Shown here piece after piece: positions 7,501 through 16,254 of a stretch of 40,966 nucleotides of DNA. Position numbers and translations under genes: made by a program. Every line of letters begins with the position of its first letter. The stretch's first letter is position 1. The stretch comes from an uncultured cyanobacterium (lineage in GTDB: Bacteria; Cyanobacteriota; Vampirovibrionia; Gastranaerophilales; Gastranaerophilaceae), in contig CALYTW010000005.1 of the NCBI GenBank assembly GCA_945487905.1, positions 1 to 40,966 on the forward strand, in the 5' to 3' direction. Under the pieces are notes generated by a model. It made no database searches, was not told the origin of the DNA, and was given only the letters and a program-made list of their open reading frames with translations.

Positions 7501-8234
7501 AGGGAAATGTAAATTTCCTTATAAAAAACGGTCAATTCGGACCTTTTGGAAAATTGGAAAACCTTATTCTTGCCGAAAATATCAGAGAATCCGCTTTCTT
7601 CCAATCGTTTATCGGAAATCTGCTCAGCGGACTTTTGACAATTGATACAACACACTTTACAGAACTTAAAGGCACTCTGACCTTTGATGACGGAATTTGT
7701 TACATAGAGCCGATAACTTCATCAGGCGATATTCTTGCATTACATTTGTTTGGCAAATTCGACTTACTGCAAAATAAAATTGATATGAAAGTCAGAGCAA
7801 GAATGGCGTCCTTAGTTTCCAATCTTTTAGGGCCAATTAGTGCAATCAACCCTGTTAATCTTGTAAACAGTGCTGCAAGTATGAATGTTGTAACCGCAAA
7901 GGCATTTTCTTTGTTCTGTGAAGTTGCTCCTGTAGAGGAAATAGAAATGCTCCCAAGTTTCGCAAATTCATACGTAGATAACTCGGCTACAAAATTCCAA
8001 ATTGTTGTAAGAGGAGATGTTGCTAAACCGCTTACTCTCGTAAAATCGTTTAAGTGGCTTACAACACAAATGGAATTTGCAAAAGCAAAAGATTTTGCAG
8101 ACAGTCTGCCTGAACAGGATGAAGACAGCAAGGCAACGAATATAGAGGAATTAATAGAAGAACACAATTCCTTCGGCTATAAAGCAAAACAGTTTGGGAA
8201 AAAGATTGTTCATCCGTTTGGTAGTAATAAATAA
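4548..8234 (+). CDS. AsmA-like envelope protein, 1228 aa
   Basis: A very large single-pass envelope protein. Residues 5-27 are one hydrophobic membrane anchor, followed directly by the AsmA-type opening (NQFKPEVQKIAKEQSG, then repeated beta strands). Most of the chain is alternating beta-strand sequence of the repeating-groove type. The last 350 residues (from about LSGTAEFDTDISLSG through GNVNFLIKNGQFG to the DGICYIEPITSSGDI region) match the AsmA-like C-terminal domain. The family (AsmA, YhdP, TamB, YdbH) bridges the inner and outer membranes and carries phospholipid to the outer membrane. The protein is longer than AsmA itself and closer to TamB/YhdP size. AGAGGA precedes the ATG. The gene converges on ychF with two bases between their stops. 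Its presence supports a true outer membrane. The precise subfamily is uncertain. Confidence 0.8.
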   Translation: MKKFCKIFGFILLGIIVIAYLSFLFVLPNVVDINQFKPEVQKIAKEQSGLGVNFENAKIITTPLLGVGVKADNLSVTLPDNSILFSADNLKTRVALPSLALLTLKVSCFELNNSTINLEIVNGKQYKIISIIEDILNTSKEQKLEEGLNPEKPQGSWFNPAWIRIKVPYITLNNYKVLIKDLKTGHYLDLNGEQLKAGYFNGKTVKVKTYAELFSDKNKNITANVDIDTFLPPPAPQLDSEDDRAERIEIPLPNFVDLYRTYDLKANLDSKLRIRNGKKGFVSYGYIDLEGLTLKVSKLVIPESYFRAKTFGQNAEIDTNIAIAKNQNLELLGKLNYGKHPRMDMNIKSAEIKFNDLLSLGKAFLDSLNIKHEFGKFTATGSIKSDCYIKTNFKNLRSTGSVIVKNGGVGVNGIGQVIKGANVNVILDGSVLDIQNSSLYVNNSPVSIDGTIDSRSVADINIKADKIPLGMLFNAFAPMEMRQAYNFRSGDATFNIALNGKLKEAVATVKAGLVNLNISDRKNTFRVYNKKLTADFYCNTKELSGLIKNEELNISLPQTISNISIPMFEIEITEGNIVIKENKINFNNNSVITFAGSVINYIKPKLINFTVAGNISTEDLIKVIGREFKPFIHSSGNLPLKLTFQGDNKRQTLFAQILADKNNFITPVDFAELKDKNISLQSVVDFKGNRIKIKKTGFFTRNVSVDEKGNEVVTLDEVLGLDGTIMGNRINLIKVTMPNELSGKLHIFPRSLFTTNGKAFIFGETSHPRMRGGFEIKNLSIPELLMSLRKGALRLRGDEIALSAEDLLLNGSDLALNTNFKLIQQGVFTLDNVNINSRYFNLDKVMKVSDLAMKYVPQGVNSGVNSGANVADIPLIISRGVINFARLITGNIDISNIRSRIAMRNNIFYLDNLRANAFKGGVNGDISVNLISMLLNIKLKGEEIDVEKAMLDACGMKGMLSGTAEFDTDISLSGTTMEDQMKSLKGNVNFLIKNGQFGPFGKLENLILAENIRESAFFQSFIGNLLSGLLTIDTTHFTELKGTLTFDDGICYIEPITSSGDILALHLFGKFDLLQNKIDMKVRARMASLVSNLLGPISAINPVNLVNSAASMNVVTAKAFSLFCEVAPVEEIEMLPSFANSYVDNSATKFQIVVRGDVAKPLTLVKSFKWLTTQMEFAKAKDFADSLPEQDEDSKATNIEELIEEHNSFGYKAKQFGKKIVHPFGSNK

Positions 8235-8236
8235 AT

Positions 8237-9334
8237 TTACACCGCAAAGCGGAAATGAACAATATCTCCGTCTTGTACTATATAATCTTTGCCTTCAAGC
8301 CTTGTAACACCTTTGTCTTTGCAGGCTGAATAAGATTTGCATTCGGCAAAATCTTTGTAGCTAGTGACTTCTGCTCGAATAAACCCTTTTTCAAAATCAG
8401 TGTGAATAACTCCGGCTGCTTGAGGAGCTTTTGTGCCTTCCGCACAAGTCCATGCACGGGTTTCTTTCTCTCCTGCAGTTATAAAAGTTATGAGGTTCAA
8501 AAGTTTATAAACTGTTTTTATCATCTTATCAATACCGCTATCCTGAACTCCCAGTTCTTCAAGATATTCTTTTGCGCCTTCTTCTCCCAGTTCCACGAGT
8601 TCTTCTTCGATTCTGGCACATATAATAACGGTTTGCGCCCCGTGCGATTCGGCATATTCTTCTACAAGCCTTGTATAATTGTTTCCTTCTTTGAGGTCAA
8701 ATTCAGAAACGTTAGCACAATAAATCACAGGCTTAACCGACATTAAGCTTAGCGGTTTTATAACAGCAATTTCATCATCATTAAAGTGGTCTTTAAGATT
8801 GACAAATGTTCCTGCGCTTAAAAGTTCCGACAACTTGTTCAAAGCTCCTTCTTCAAGCTTAGCGTCTTTATCTCCGCCCTTTGCCTGTTTTGTAATACGA
8901 GCGATTCTGCGTTCAATTGAAGCTAAGTCCGCAAGTGCAAGTTCTGTATTTATTGTTTCAATGTCGCTTATCGGGTCAACTTTTCCTTCAACATGAACAG
9001 TGTTTTCATCATCAAAACATCTTACAACCTGAATTATTGCATCAACTTCTCTTATGTTATGTAAAAACTGATTTCCAAGACCTTCCCCTTTGCTTGCACC
9101 TTTTACAAGTCCTGCAATATCAACAAATTCAATAACTGTAGGGATAATTTCTTTTGATTTGCATAAATCAGCAAGGACTTTAAGTCTTTCGTCAGGAACG
9201 GTAACAATTCCGATGTTCGGTTCTATTGTACAAAACGGATAATTTGCACTCTGGGCGTTTTTTGTTGCCGTAAGTGCATTAAACAAAGTCGATTTTCCTA
9301 CGTTAGGTAGTCCTACAATTCCTGCTCTTAACAT
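8237..9334 (-). CDS. ychF: ribosome-binding ATPase YchF (Obg family)
   Basis: A 365-residue P-loop NTPase, the normal length for YchF. The Walker A motif is GLPNVGKST at residues 8-16. The G3 region reads EFVDIAGLVKGASKGEG and the C-terminal TGS-like domain ends in GKDYIVQDGDIVHFRFAV. The family prefers ATP over GTP, binds ribosomes and influences translation under oxidative stress. The start ATG at 9334 has AAGGA about five bases upstream. It follows the small 9342-9539 gene by seven bases, so the two are probably one transcript. The 3' end meets the AsmA-like gene tail to tail with no room for separate terminators. The identification is secure. Confidence 0.97.
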   Translation of the reverse strand: MLRAGIVGLPNVGKSTLFNALTATKNAQSANYPFCTIEPNIGIVTVPDERLKVLADLCKSKEIIPTVIEFVDIAGLVKGASKGEGLGNQFLHNIREVDAIIQVVRCFDDENTVHVEGKVDPISDIETINTELALADLASIERRIARITKQAKGGDKDAKLEEGALNKLSELLSAGTFVNLKDHFNDDEIAVIKPLSLMSVKPVIYCANVSEFDLKEGNNYTRLVEEYAESHGAQTVIICARIEEELVELGEEGAKEYLEELGVQDSGIDKMIKTVYKLLNLITFITAGEKETRAWTCAEGTKAPQAAGVIHTDFEKGFIRAEVTSYKDFAECKSYSACKDKGVTRLEGKDYIVQDGDIVHFRFAV

Positions 9335-9341
9335 CTTTTCC

Positions 9342-9539
9342 TTATCCTCTCTTTACAACATGTCTAAGTTGTTCGCCGTAACTGTTAAAAGTTCCGCAGG
9401 TTTCTTCTATTGTGTATGAAACTTCGCTGTCATAAGATTTTTCTTTTTCGGCAAATTCTACAGCCTTCTCTAAATCCTTAAATTCTCCTGCCATATCCGG
9501 TTCAAAATATGAAGGCTTGTCAATATAAACTTGGTACAT
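9342..9539 (-). CDS. small hypothetical protein upstream of ychF, 65 aa
   Basis: The ORF track begins at 9593, but the only good ribosome-binding site (AAAGAGGAG) sits eight bases before the ATG at 9539. That gives a 65-residue protein starting MYQVYIDKPSYFEPDM. It is acidic in the middle (a helical stretch rich in Glu and Lys) and ends HVVKRG. I see no known domain; the pattern of short strand, helix, then two strands suggests a small alpha/beta fold. Its stop is seven bases from ychF, so the two are likely co-transcribed and may act together, though nothing beyond position supports that. Unknown function. Confidence 0.7.
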   Translation of the reverse strand: MYQVYIDKPSYFEPDMAGEFKDLEKAVEFAEKEKSYDSEVSYTIEETCGTFNSYGEQLRHVVKRG

Positions 9540-9594
9540 AATAATTTCTCCTCTTTTAACCAAGATTTTAAAACCAAAAAAATAAAAGGTCAAA

Positions 9595-10719
9595 CTATCT
9601 GCGGTAGGAAATATATCTGTTTTTTCCTTTTTGAGAACTTGTCAGTTTACTGTTATTATTAGCTTTTTTGGGTTTTACATCATTAATTTTCAGGTTAATA
9701 CTTCCTTCGGTTTCTTTCTGCACATTTGCTCTAAACTCTTTCGGGTACCAACTTCTAGTAGCAAAAAGAGATTTTCCGCCATTAATATTATCACAGATGT
9801 CGTCTATGTATTTTTGAAGGTTATTTGAAATATCAAACTCAGGATTTAACAGAGCATATTGTTTTAAGGGCATATCAGACCTGTCATTGTTTATAAGTTT
9901 TATTACCGGTGCAAGATTTCCGAGGCTGTCATTTCCCCCTCTTGCAGTTGGAATAAGATGTTCAATCGTCATTTCTGACATGCTCAAAAGCCTCTGTGCG
10001 ATTACATTATGCGGTAAGTAAGAATATTTGACTACAAAAGCATCAAAATCCACAAACGAACGGGGAAGTTGATACCACAAACTGTATAATTCATTTAATT
10101 TTGCAGCATTTTCTTCATTTGTTTCTATACTAGCAAGCTGACCCAAAACATCTCTCCTGCTGAACGAACCGTCGTAAATTCTTACTATTGCACTATCTCT
10201 AATTTGATCTACGTAGTTTTTTGAATGTCCATTCAGACTGTTGATTATTCTGTCGGATTCCTCGCTGTCTAAAATGTGATTCTGTTTGCGTCTCAGGTTG
10301 TTAATGGAATCATCTCTTTTGTCATACAAAATATCCTGAAGTGTTTGTTTTCCGCATCCGGTATTTTGTTTAAAAAAATCAAAAACTTGAGTTTCAACTT
10401 TCTGCATATAATTTTCGTAATTATTCAGAAAGTTTACAACTGCCTGAGCATTGGATTTCTTTGCGAGTTTGGCATAAATCCCTCTTAAATCATAGGATAA
10501 CAGCATAGGTCTTCGTGTATATGCACATAATCTTTTTTGATAATGAGCCATTATAAAACTTGCATCAGGCGTAGCTTTAAAGATTGGCATATAGCAAGCG
10601 GAAGTTAACCCGCTGATATTTGTATCTGAACTCATGCCCGATTGTTGTTGTGCATTAACTCTTTCGTTTGTTTTCCCAACATGATTTATCCCAAGTACAG
10701 GATTTAGTGAAATCTTCAT
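9595..10719 (-). CDS. HNH-nuclease-like protein with polar N-terminal leader, 374 aa
   Basis: A 374-residue, largely helical protein. Residues 250-282 read TIEHLIPTARGGNDSLGNLA followed by a helix ending in NNDRSD. This is the HNH-nuclease pattern, with His254 as the metal-activating base, Asn268 in the middle and Asn277/278 at the third position. No CxxC zinc pair flanks it; a lone CAYTRRPM near residue 65 may take the place of the usual CxYTG/CPYCG segment. The first 50 residues are polar and disordered-looking, ending in MPIFKA, similar to the F-K-G-type leader of other proteins here. There is no signal peptide. AGGT lies upstream of the ATG. It is transcribed away from the M16 peptidase gene. 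Whether it cuts DNA, RNA or nothing is open; proteins of this style seem common in the inferred lineage. Confidence 0.6.
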   Translation of the reverse strand: MKISLNPVLGINHVGKTNERVNAQQQSGMSSDTNISGLTSACYMPIFKATPDASFIMAHYQKRLCAYTRRPMLLSYDLRGIYAKLAKKSNAQAVVNFLNNYENYMQKVETQVFDFFKQNTGCGKQTLQDILYDKRDDSINNLRRKQNHILDSEESDRIINSLNGHSKNYVDQIRDSAIVRIYDGSFSRRDVLGQLASIETNEENAAKLNELYSLWYQLPRSFVDFDAFVVKYSYLPHNVIAQRLLSMSEMTIEHLIPTARGGNDSLGNLAPVIKLINNDRSDMPLKQYALLNPEFDISNNLQKYIDDICDNINGGKSLFATRSWYPKEFRANVQKETEGSINLKINDVKPKKANNNSKLTSSQKGKNRYISYRR

Positions 10720-10789
10720 AATCTACCTATAATGATACACCTATTTCAAAATATGAGAAAATATTTTTTGCTATCTTTACAATAAATCG

Positions 10790-10817
10790 TTACAAATCTA
10801 CAAGATTGTGCTAAAAT
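10790..10817 (+). promoter_or_regulatory. promoter for the M16 peptidase gene
   Basis: TTACAA (10790-10795), a 16-base spacer and TAAAAT (10812-10817), with the ATG 18 bases further on. The 16-base spacing matches several other promoters in this window. Confidence 0.45.
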
Positions 10818-10835
10818 TTAACAAGTGAGGTGCTT

Positions 10836-12161
10836 ATGAAAGAAACAACCGTTAGATATCCATTCTTAACAAGAGACGTAAAAATATATGAACAAGAAAA
10901 CGGACACAAAATCGTTTTAGCATACAAAGAAGGCGGAATGGTAAATGTGTCAAGCTGGGTTAAAACAGGTTCTATTAACGAAAATGATATGAATAATGGA
11001 ATATCTCATTTTCTTGAACACTTGATGTTTAAAGGTACTCATAAGCATAAAGCAGGCGAATTTGACCATATACTTGAATCAAAAGGTGCTATAGTTAATG
11101 CTGCAACGTGGAAGGATTATACGTTTTACTATGTAACTTTACCAAAAGGAGAACATAACGAGAATCTCGACCTTGCAATAGAACTTCACGCAGATATGAT
11201 GACAGACCCTGTTATTCCCGACTATGAGATGGGTGCATCGTTTGATATTAACGATAAAACGGTTACTGACAAGCGTGAACGCCATGTTGTTATTGAAGAA
11301 ATTCGTATGAGGAAAGACCAGCCATGGACGAAGGTCTACAATTCAACTAATGATGCAATGTACACTTCTCATCCGTATAAAAGAGATGTTATAGGTACTC
11401 CGGAAATAATTTCACAAGTTTCTCAGGAAGAAATTATGAATTATTACAGAACTTTTTACTCTCCTGAAAATGTTACAACAATTGTTGTAGGGGAATTTGA
11501 TTTCGATGAAGTTTTGAATAAAGTAAAAAAAGCATTTAACTGGGGCGAAAGACCTCATCCTCCAAAAAGAGATATTTTGCCTGACAAACCGGTTAAAGAA
11601 ACGGTTTATATAGAAAACGAAGCAAATATTAATTCTTCGTTTATGATGTTCGGGTATTTGGGGGTTCAAGCAAGAGATTTAAAAAATCTTATTGCTCTGG
11701 AAATGCTTTCAATAATCTTAGGCGAAGGCTCAAGCTCAAGGCTTTATGTAAACCTTGTTGAAAATATGGAAGAAAATATTTTCAACATAATTGATGCAGA
11801 AAGTTATTCTTTTAGAGACGGAAGTAATTTTTTCATTCAGGCTAACTTCAACCCTGAATATAAGGAAAAAGCGGTCGAGCTTGTTAAGGCTGAGGTTGAA
11901 AAACTTAAGGAAGGAATAAGCGAAAGAGAATTAAACAAAGCTAAAAAGAAACTTAAATCAAATTTTGCCTCAGAAGCTGAAACAGTTTCGGAAATAGGTG
12001 AATCTATAGGCTATTATATGACCGTATGCGACGATTTGGATTTAGCAGAGGATTATATTCCGGTTTGCGAATCAATAACAACAGATTATCTTGTTGAAAC
12101 AGCAAAAAAATACCTTGATATTAACAATGCAGTTATATCAGTTCTTGTTCCAAGAGGCTAA
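10836..12161 (+). CDS. M16-family zinc peptidase
   Basis: A 441-residue insulinase-type (inverzincin) peptidase, typical of the one-unit bacterial proteins of about 420 residues. The inverted zinc motif HxxEH is in GISHFLEHLMFKGT (His58, Glu61, His62). The third ligand is one of the glutamates in VVIEEIRM (about residues 154-155), slightly further downstream than usual because of an insert near ASFDINDKTVTDK. The second half carries the R/Y-type non-catalytic M16 domain (LGEGSSSRLY). The ORF track starts at a GTG at 10830. The real start is the ATG at 10836, which has GAGG six bases upstream. No signal peptide is visible, so it probably acts in the cytoplasm. lepA follows after 54 bases. Substrate unknown. 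Confidence 0.93.
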   Translation: MKETTVRYPFLTRDVKIYEQENGHKIVLAYKEGGMVNVSSWVKTGSINENDMNNGISHFLEHLMFKGTHKHKAGEFDHILESKGAIVNAATWKDYTFYYVTLPKGEHNENLDLAIELHADMMTDPVIPDYEMGASFDINDKTVTDKRERHVVIEEIRMRKDQPWTKVYNSTNDAMYTSHPYKRDVIGTPEIISQVSQEEIMNYYRTFYSPENVTTIVVGEFDFDEVLNKVKKAFNWGERPHPPKRDILPDKPVKETVYIENEANINSSFMMFGYLGVQARDLKNLIALEMLSIILGEGSSSRLYVNLVENMEENIFNIIDAESYSFRDGSNFFIQANFNPEYKEKAVELVKAEVEKLKEGISERELNKAKKKLKSNFASEAETVSEIGESIGYYMTVCDDLDLAEDYIPVCESITTDYLVETAKKYLDINNAVISVLVPRG

Positions 12162-12215
12162 AAAAGACAAAAGTTATTATAATATGGTTGTACAGGAGAT
12201 TTTGAAAGAAAACTT

Positions 12216-14021
12216 ATGACAAAAACCCGAGAAAATGTTAGAAATTTTTGTATAATTGCACATATAGACCACGGTAAATCTACTCTTGCGGACAGGCTTC
12301 TTGAAGCAACAGGAACTATTGCAGAAAGAGATATGCAGGATCAGCTTTTGGACACAATGGACATAGAGCGTGAGCGTGGTATTACAATTAAACTCAACGC
12401 CGCACGAATGAGTTACAAAGGGTCAGACGGTAAAAACTATATTTTTAACCTTATAGATACTCCGGGGCATGTTGATTTTTCTTACGAAGTGTCACGTTCA
12501 CTTGCCGCTTGTGAGGGTGCTTTGCTTATAGTTGATGCAACACAGGGGGTTGAGGCACAAACATTAGCTAATGTTTATATGGCAATTGAACAAAATCTTG
12601 AGATTATTCCGGTTATTAACAAAATTGACCTGCCGTCAGCGGATGTAGACAGGGTAAAAGAGGAAATAGAAGAAATTCTGGGCATAGATTGTTCAATGGC
12701 GATTCCTGTCTCAGCAAAAACCGGAGAAGGTATAGACAAAGTTCTTGAAGCGATTGTTGAATTTGTTCCCCCGCCTGCTGATAATACGGAAAAACCTTTA
12801 AGAGCATTGGTTTTTGATAGTTCTTACGATCCGTATCTTGGTACACTTTGCTTCTTCAAAATTATGGACGGGAAAATGAAGCTAGGAGATAAAGTACGCT
12901 TTATGGCATCCGGAAAAGAGTATGAAATTGTTGAAATCGGGTATCTTACGCCAAACAGAGTACAGGTAAATGAGCTTATTTGCGGAGACGTAGGGTATTT
13001 TGCAGGTTCTATAAAAGAAATTACCCGCTTTGTGGGAGATACTGTTACTCTTGTGGAAAATCCGGCGAAAGAACCTTTACCCGGGTACAAAGAAGCTTTG
13101 CCTATGGTATTTTCAGGAATGTATCCTGTTGACAACGAAGACTATCACGAATTAAAAGAATCTTTAGAAAAACTCAAACTTTCCGATAGCTCAATTACCT
13201 TTGAGCCTGAAACATCTTCTGCACTTGGTTTTGGCTTTAGATGCGGTTTTCTGGGTATGCTTCACATGGAAATCGCACAGGAGCGTTTGGAAAGAGAATA
13301 TAATCTTTCTCTTGTAACAACAGCGCCTTCAGTAATTTACAGAGTTCATAAAACAAACGGAGAGGTTGTTGAGATAGACAATCCGGCAAATTTACCTCCT
13401 GCACAGTATAGAGATTATATAGAAGAACCTTATGTAAAAGTTTCCATTATCATGCCTAACGAGTTTGTCGGTACACTTATGGATTTGGCACAATCAAAGA
13501 GAGGCATATTTATTAACATGAATTACCTTGACAAGGTTCGTGTCGATTTAATTTATGAAATCCCGCTTAGCGAAGTTATTACTGATTTTTATGACCAATT
13601 AAAGTCACGTTCGAAAGGTTACGCAAGTTTAGATTACGAATTTTGTGATTATAAGCGTTCAAAACTTGTTAAACTTGATGTAATGCTTGCGGGAGAAGTG
13701 GTTGATGCTCTTTCAGTAATTTGTCACGAAGACAATGCATACTATATAGGGCAAAAATTGACAGAAAAATTGAAAACAATTATACCGAGACAAATGTTCG
13801 AAGTTCCTATTCAGGCAGCAATAGGCGGAAGGGTTATTGCGAGAACAAATATTAAAGCATTGAGAAAAAGCGTGTTGGATAAATGTTACGGCGGAGATAT
13901 TACCCGTAAACGCAAGCTTTTGGAAAAACAAAAACGTGGTAAAAAACGTATGAAAGCAATCGGACGTGTAGAAGTTCCGCAAGAAGCATTTATGGCGGTT
14001 TTGAGTCTTGATGAAGAATAA
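12216..14021 (+). CDS. lepA: elongation factor 4 (LepA)
   Basis: A 601-residue translational GTPase, the normal LepA length. G1 is AHIDHGKST (residues 14-22), G3 is DTPGHVDF, G4 is NKID and G5 is PVSAKTG. The C-terminal domain unique to LepA ends [20 protein letters not shown]. It acts on stalled or mis-set ribosomes and in subunit biogenesis. The ATG at 12216 has only a weak purine stretch (GAAAGAAA) close to it; a stronger AGGAG lies 16 bases upstream and is too far to be ideal. TTATTATAAT at about 12175-12184 may be a -10 box. pyrH follows after a 91-base gap. The identification is certain; the start is well supported by the GTPase alignment. Confidence 0.97.
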   Translation: MTKTRENVRNFCIIAHIDHGKSTLADRLLEATGTIAERDMQDQLLDTMDIERERGITIKLNAARMSYKGSDGKNYIFNLIDTPGHVDFSYEVSRSLAACEGALLIVDATQGVEAQTLANVYMAIEQNLEIIPVINKIDLPSADVDRVKEEIEEILGIDCSMAIPVSAKTGEGIDKVLEAIVEFVPPPADNTEKPLRALVFDSSYDPYLGTLCFFKIMDGKMKLGDKVRFMASGKEYEIVEIGYLTPNRVQVNELICGDVGYFAGSIKEITRFVGDTVTLVENPAKEPLPGYKEALPMVFSGMYPVDNEDYHELKESLEKLKLSDSSITFEPETSSALGFGFRCGFLGMLHMEIAQERLEREYNLSLVTTAPSVIYRVHKTNGEVVEIDNPANLPPAQYRDYIEEPYVKVSIIMPNEFVGTLMDLAQSKRGIFINMNYLDKVRVDLIYEIPLSEVITDFYDQLKSRSKGYASLDYEFCDYKRSKLVKLDVMLAGEVVDALSVICHEDNAYYIGQKLTEKLKTIIPRQMFEVPIQAAIGGRVIARTNIKALRKSVLDKCYGGDITRKRKLLEKQKRGKKRMKAIGRVEVPQEAFMAVLSLDEE

Positions 14022-14112
14022 ACGGTTAGTTTAAAATAATTTCTTTGTACTTTACATTTAGCCCTTTTTTTAATAATATATACTAAAATGAGAGTATTTC
14101 GGAGTTAGTTTA

Positions 14113-14832
14113 ATGGTTGAAAATAAATATAATCGTGTGTTATTAAAAATCAGCGGAGAAGCTTTGCTCGGCGATCAGCAGTTTGGCATTGATCCAAAAC
14201 CCGTTGAGATGATTGCGGAAGAAATTCGTTCAATTTATGAAAGAGGGGTTGAGATTGCAGTCGTTGTCGGAGGCGGAAATATCTTTAGAGGTATGAAAAA
14301 TAGTGCCAGACTCGGAATGGATCAAGCATCCGGAGATTATGTCGGCATGCTCGCAACAGTTATGAATGCTGTTTGTTTACAATGCGCTTTGAAAAAAATT
14401 GAAGTTGAATGCAGAGTTCAAACAGCTATTGCAATGAATCAGATTGCTGAACCTTATGTCCGTCACAGAGCAATCAGACATCTTGAAAAGGGTCGTGTGG
14501 TTATATTTGCTGCAGGAACAGGAAATCCGTTCTTTACTACAGACACAGCTTCGGCACTTCGTGCTTCGGAAATAGGCGCAGATGTTATGCTTATGGCTAA
14601 AAACGGTGTTGACGGGGTTTACAGTGATGACCCGAGAACAAATGCGGATGCTAAAAAGTTTGAAACAATTTCTTTTGCGGAAATTATACAAAAAGATTTG
14701 AAAGTTATGGATACATCGGCGTGTGCTTTGTGCAAACAAAACGATATTCCTATTATTGTATTTGATTTTAAAGCGGAAGGAAGTCTTGTTGATATTATGA
14801 ACGGTAAATCCGTCGGAACGTACATAAGTTAG
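14113..14832 (+). CDS. pyrH: UMP kinase
   Basis: A 239-residue amino-acid-kinase-fold enzyme that makes UDP from UMP and ATP, the committed step for UTP and CTP. The opening [20 protein letters not shown] and the [11 protein letters not shown] glycine loop are diagnostic of bacterial PyrH, and the tail [17 protein letters not shown] is also typical. GGAG lies eight bases before the ATG. It leads a tight cluster with frr (22 bases), cdsA and rnc, an order in which pyrH-frr-cdsA is widely conserved. A TATACT box near 14080-14085 may be the promoter of the cluster. Confidence 0.97.
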   Translation: MVENKYNRVLLKISGEALLGDQQFGIDPKPVEMIAEEIRSIYERGVEIAVVVGGGNIFRGMKNSARLGMDQASGDYVGMLATVMNAVCLQCALKKIEVECRVQTAIAMNQIAEPYVRHRAIRHLEKGRVVIFAAGTGNPFFTTDTASALRASEIGADVMLMAKNGVDGVYSDDPRTNADAKKFETISFAEIIQKDLKVMDTSACALCKQNDIPIIVFDFKAEGSLVDIMNGKSVGTYIS

Positions 14833-14854
14833 TTTTATTATAAAGGAGAATGTT

Positions 14855-15421
14855 ATGTCAGAAGCTCTTGAAGAAATGTATTTATTAGGTGAAGAAAAAA
14901 TGGAAAAGGCAATTTCTCAGATGAAAAGGGAATTTTCATCGGTAAGAACCGGAAGGGCTAATCCGGGAATATTAGATAAAGTTGTTGTTGAATATTACGG
15001 AGCGCCAACACCTATCAGACAAATGGCGCAAGTAAGTGTTTCGGAAGGTACAACTCTCGTTATTACTCCGTTTGATAAAAGCATTATTAAAGAGCTTGAA
15101 AAAGCAATAATTAAAGCAGAAATCGGAGTTACACCAAACAATGACGGAACTTGTGTAAGATTGAACTTCCCTCCTTTAACCGAAGAAAGAAGGAGAGAAA
15201 CCGCAAAAGAAGTTAAGAAATTCGGCGAGGATGCAAAAGTTGCAATAAGAAATGCCCGCAGAGATATGGTTGATGATTTAAAGAAAATTGAAAAAGACGA
15301 AAATCTGCCTGAAGATATGGTTAAAGATAATCAGGATAAAATTCAAAAAATGACAGACAAATATGTAGGCATGATTGATTTAATGGTTAGCGAAAAAGAA
15401 AAAGAGGTTATGACCGTATAA
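14855..15421 (+). CDS. frr: ribosome recycling factor
   Basis: A 188-residue protein, normal length, that splits post-termination ribosomes together with EF-G. Conserved segments are SVRTGRANPGILDKVVVEYYG (RRF signature), VNDGTCVRLNFPPLTEERR-like (here NNDGTCVRLNFPPLTEERRR) and the helical KEVKKFGEDAKVAIRNARRD. AAGGAG precedes the ATG by six bases, one of the best ribosome-binding sites in the window. The stop TAA shares its last base with the cdsA ATG, so the two are translationally coupled. Confidence 0.97.
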   Translation: MSEALEEMYLLGEEKMEKAISQMKREFSSVRTGRANPGILDKVVVEYYGAPTPIRQMAQVSVSEGTTLVITPFDKSIIKELEKAIIKAEIGVTPNNDGTCVRLNFPPLTEERRRETAKEVKKFGEDAKVAIRNARRDMVDDLKKIEKDENLPEDMVKDNQDKIQKMTDKYVGMIDLMVSEKEKEVMTV

Positions 15422-16254
15422 TGGATTGCAGAAGGCTAATTACAGGAATAGTAATCGGGTTCACAGCATTTTTTGCAATGCTTGCCGGAGGAGTATGGCT
15501 TTCTCTGCTTGTTTTGGGCGCATCTTTTTATCTGGCAAAAGAATATACGGAAATCTTACAGCACAAAGGTTTTCTGCCAAGTTTTAAAATTATTGTTATA
15601 TCGAATATTTTATTTGCATTAGCTATGTTTTTTTACAGGCTGGAATTTATACCGTTAATAATTACGGTATCTGCTGTTATGGCTTTATTAACAGTATTAT
15701 TTAAAGGTAAACAGCCTTATATTGCCAATGTTGCAACAACAGTATTCGGATTTATATACTGCGGTTGGTTTCCGCTTTATCTTATACTGCTCAGACACAT
15801 GGGGGATACCTCGCCAAGCAGTTTTATCCCTTATCCAGAAGGGGCAAATTATTGTCTGGTAATTCTTTTTTCGGTGTTGTTAACAGATACTTTTTGTTAC
15901 TTTGCAGGCATGAAGTTTGGTAAACATAAACTTGCACCTGTAATAAGTCCTAATAAAACGATTGAAGGTTCCATAGGCGGTTCACTTTTTGGGATAACAG
16001 CTGCGGTAATTATCGGAATTATGCTGTGTATTCCATGGTATCACGCAATTGCCCTCGGTATTATAACTTCAATTTTTGCTCAGCTCGGGGATTTGTGTGA
16101 ATCTATGATTAAAAGAGATGCGGGAGTTAAAGATTCCAGTAATATTCTTCCCGGTCACGGCGGATTTTTAGACAGGCTCGACAGTTATATTTTAACGATA
16201 CCGGTTGTTTATTATTATGCACTTTACATCATAAATTTTAAGGGTTGGTTTTAA
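15421..16254 (+). CDS. cdsA: phosphatidate cytidylyltransferase (CDP-diglyceride synthase)
   Basis: A 277-residue integral membrane enzyme that makes CDP-diacylglycerol from phosphatidic acid and CTP, feeding all phospholipid synthesis. It has about eight hydrophobic segments spread over the chain. The family signature near the C-terminus is intact: SMIKRDAGVKDSSNILPGHG followed by GFLDRLDS. The stop of frr and the start of cdsA share one base (TAATG), as do cdsA and rnc. Length and signature are standard. It sits with pyrH, whose product ultimately supplies CTP. Confidence 0.95.
   Translation: MDCRRLITGIVIGFTAFFAMLAGGVWLSLLVLGASFYLAKEYTEILQHKGFLPSFKIIVISNILFALAMFFYRLEFIPLIITVSAVMALLTVLFKGKQPYIANVATTVFGFIYCGWFPLYLILLRHMGDTSPSSFIPYPEGANYCLVILFSVLLTDTFCYFAGMKFGKHKLAPVISPNKTIEGSIGGSLFGITAAVIIGIMLCIPWYHAIALGIITSIFAQLGDLCESMIKRDAGVKDSSNILPGHGGFLDRLDSYILTIPVVYYYALYIINFKGWF

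Noticed and set aside
12200-12221. Five-codon TTG mini-ORF overlapping the lepA start (TTATGA)
   Set aside because: The AGGAG is only three bases from the TTG, too close to initiate; probably chance.
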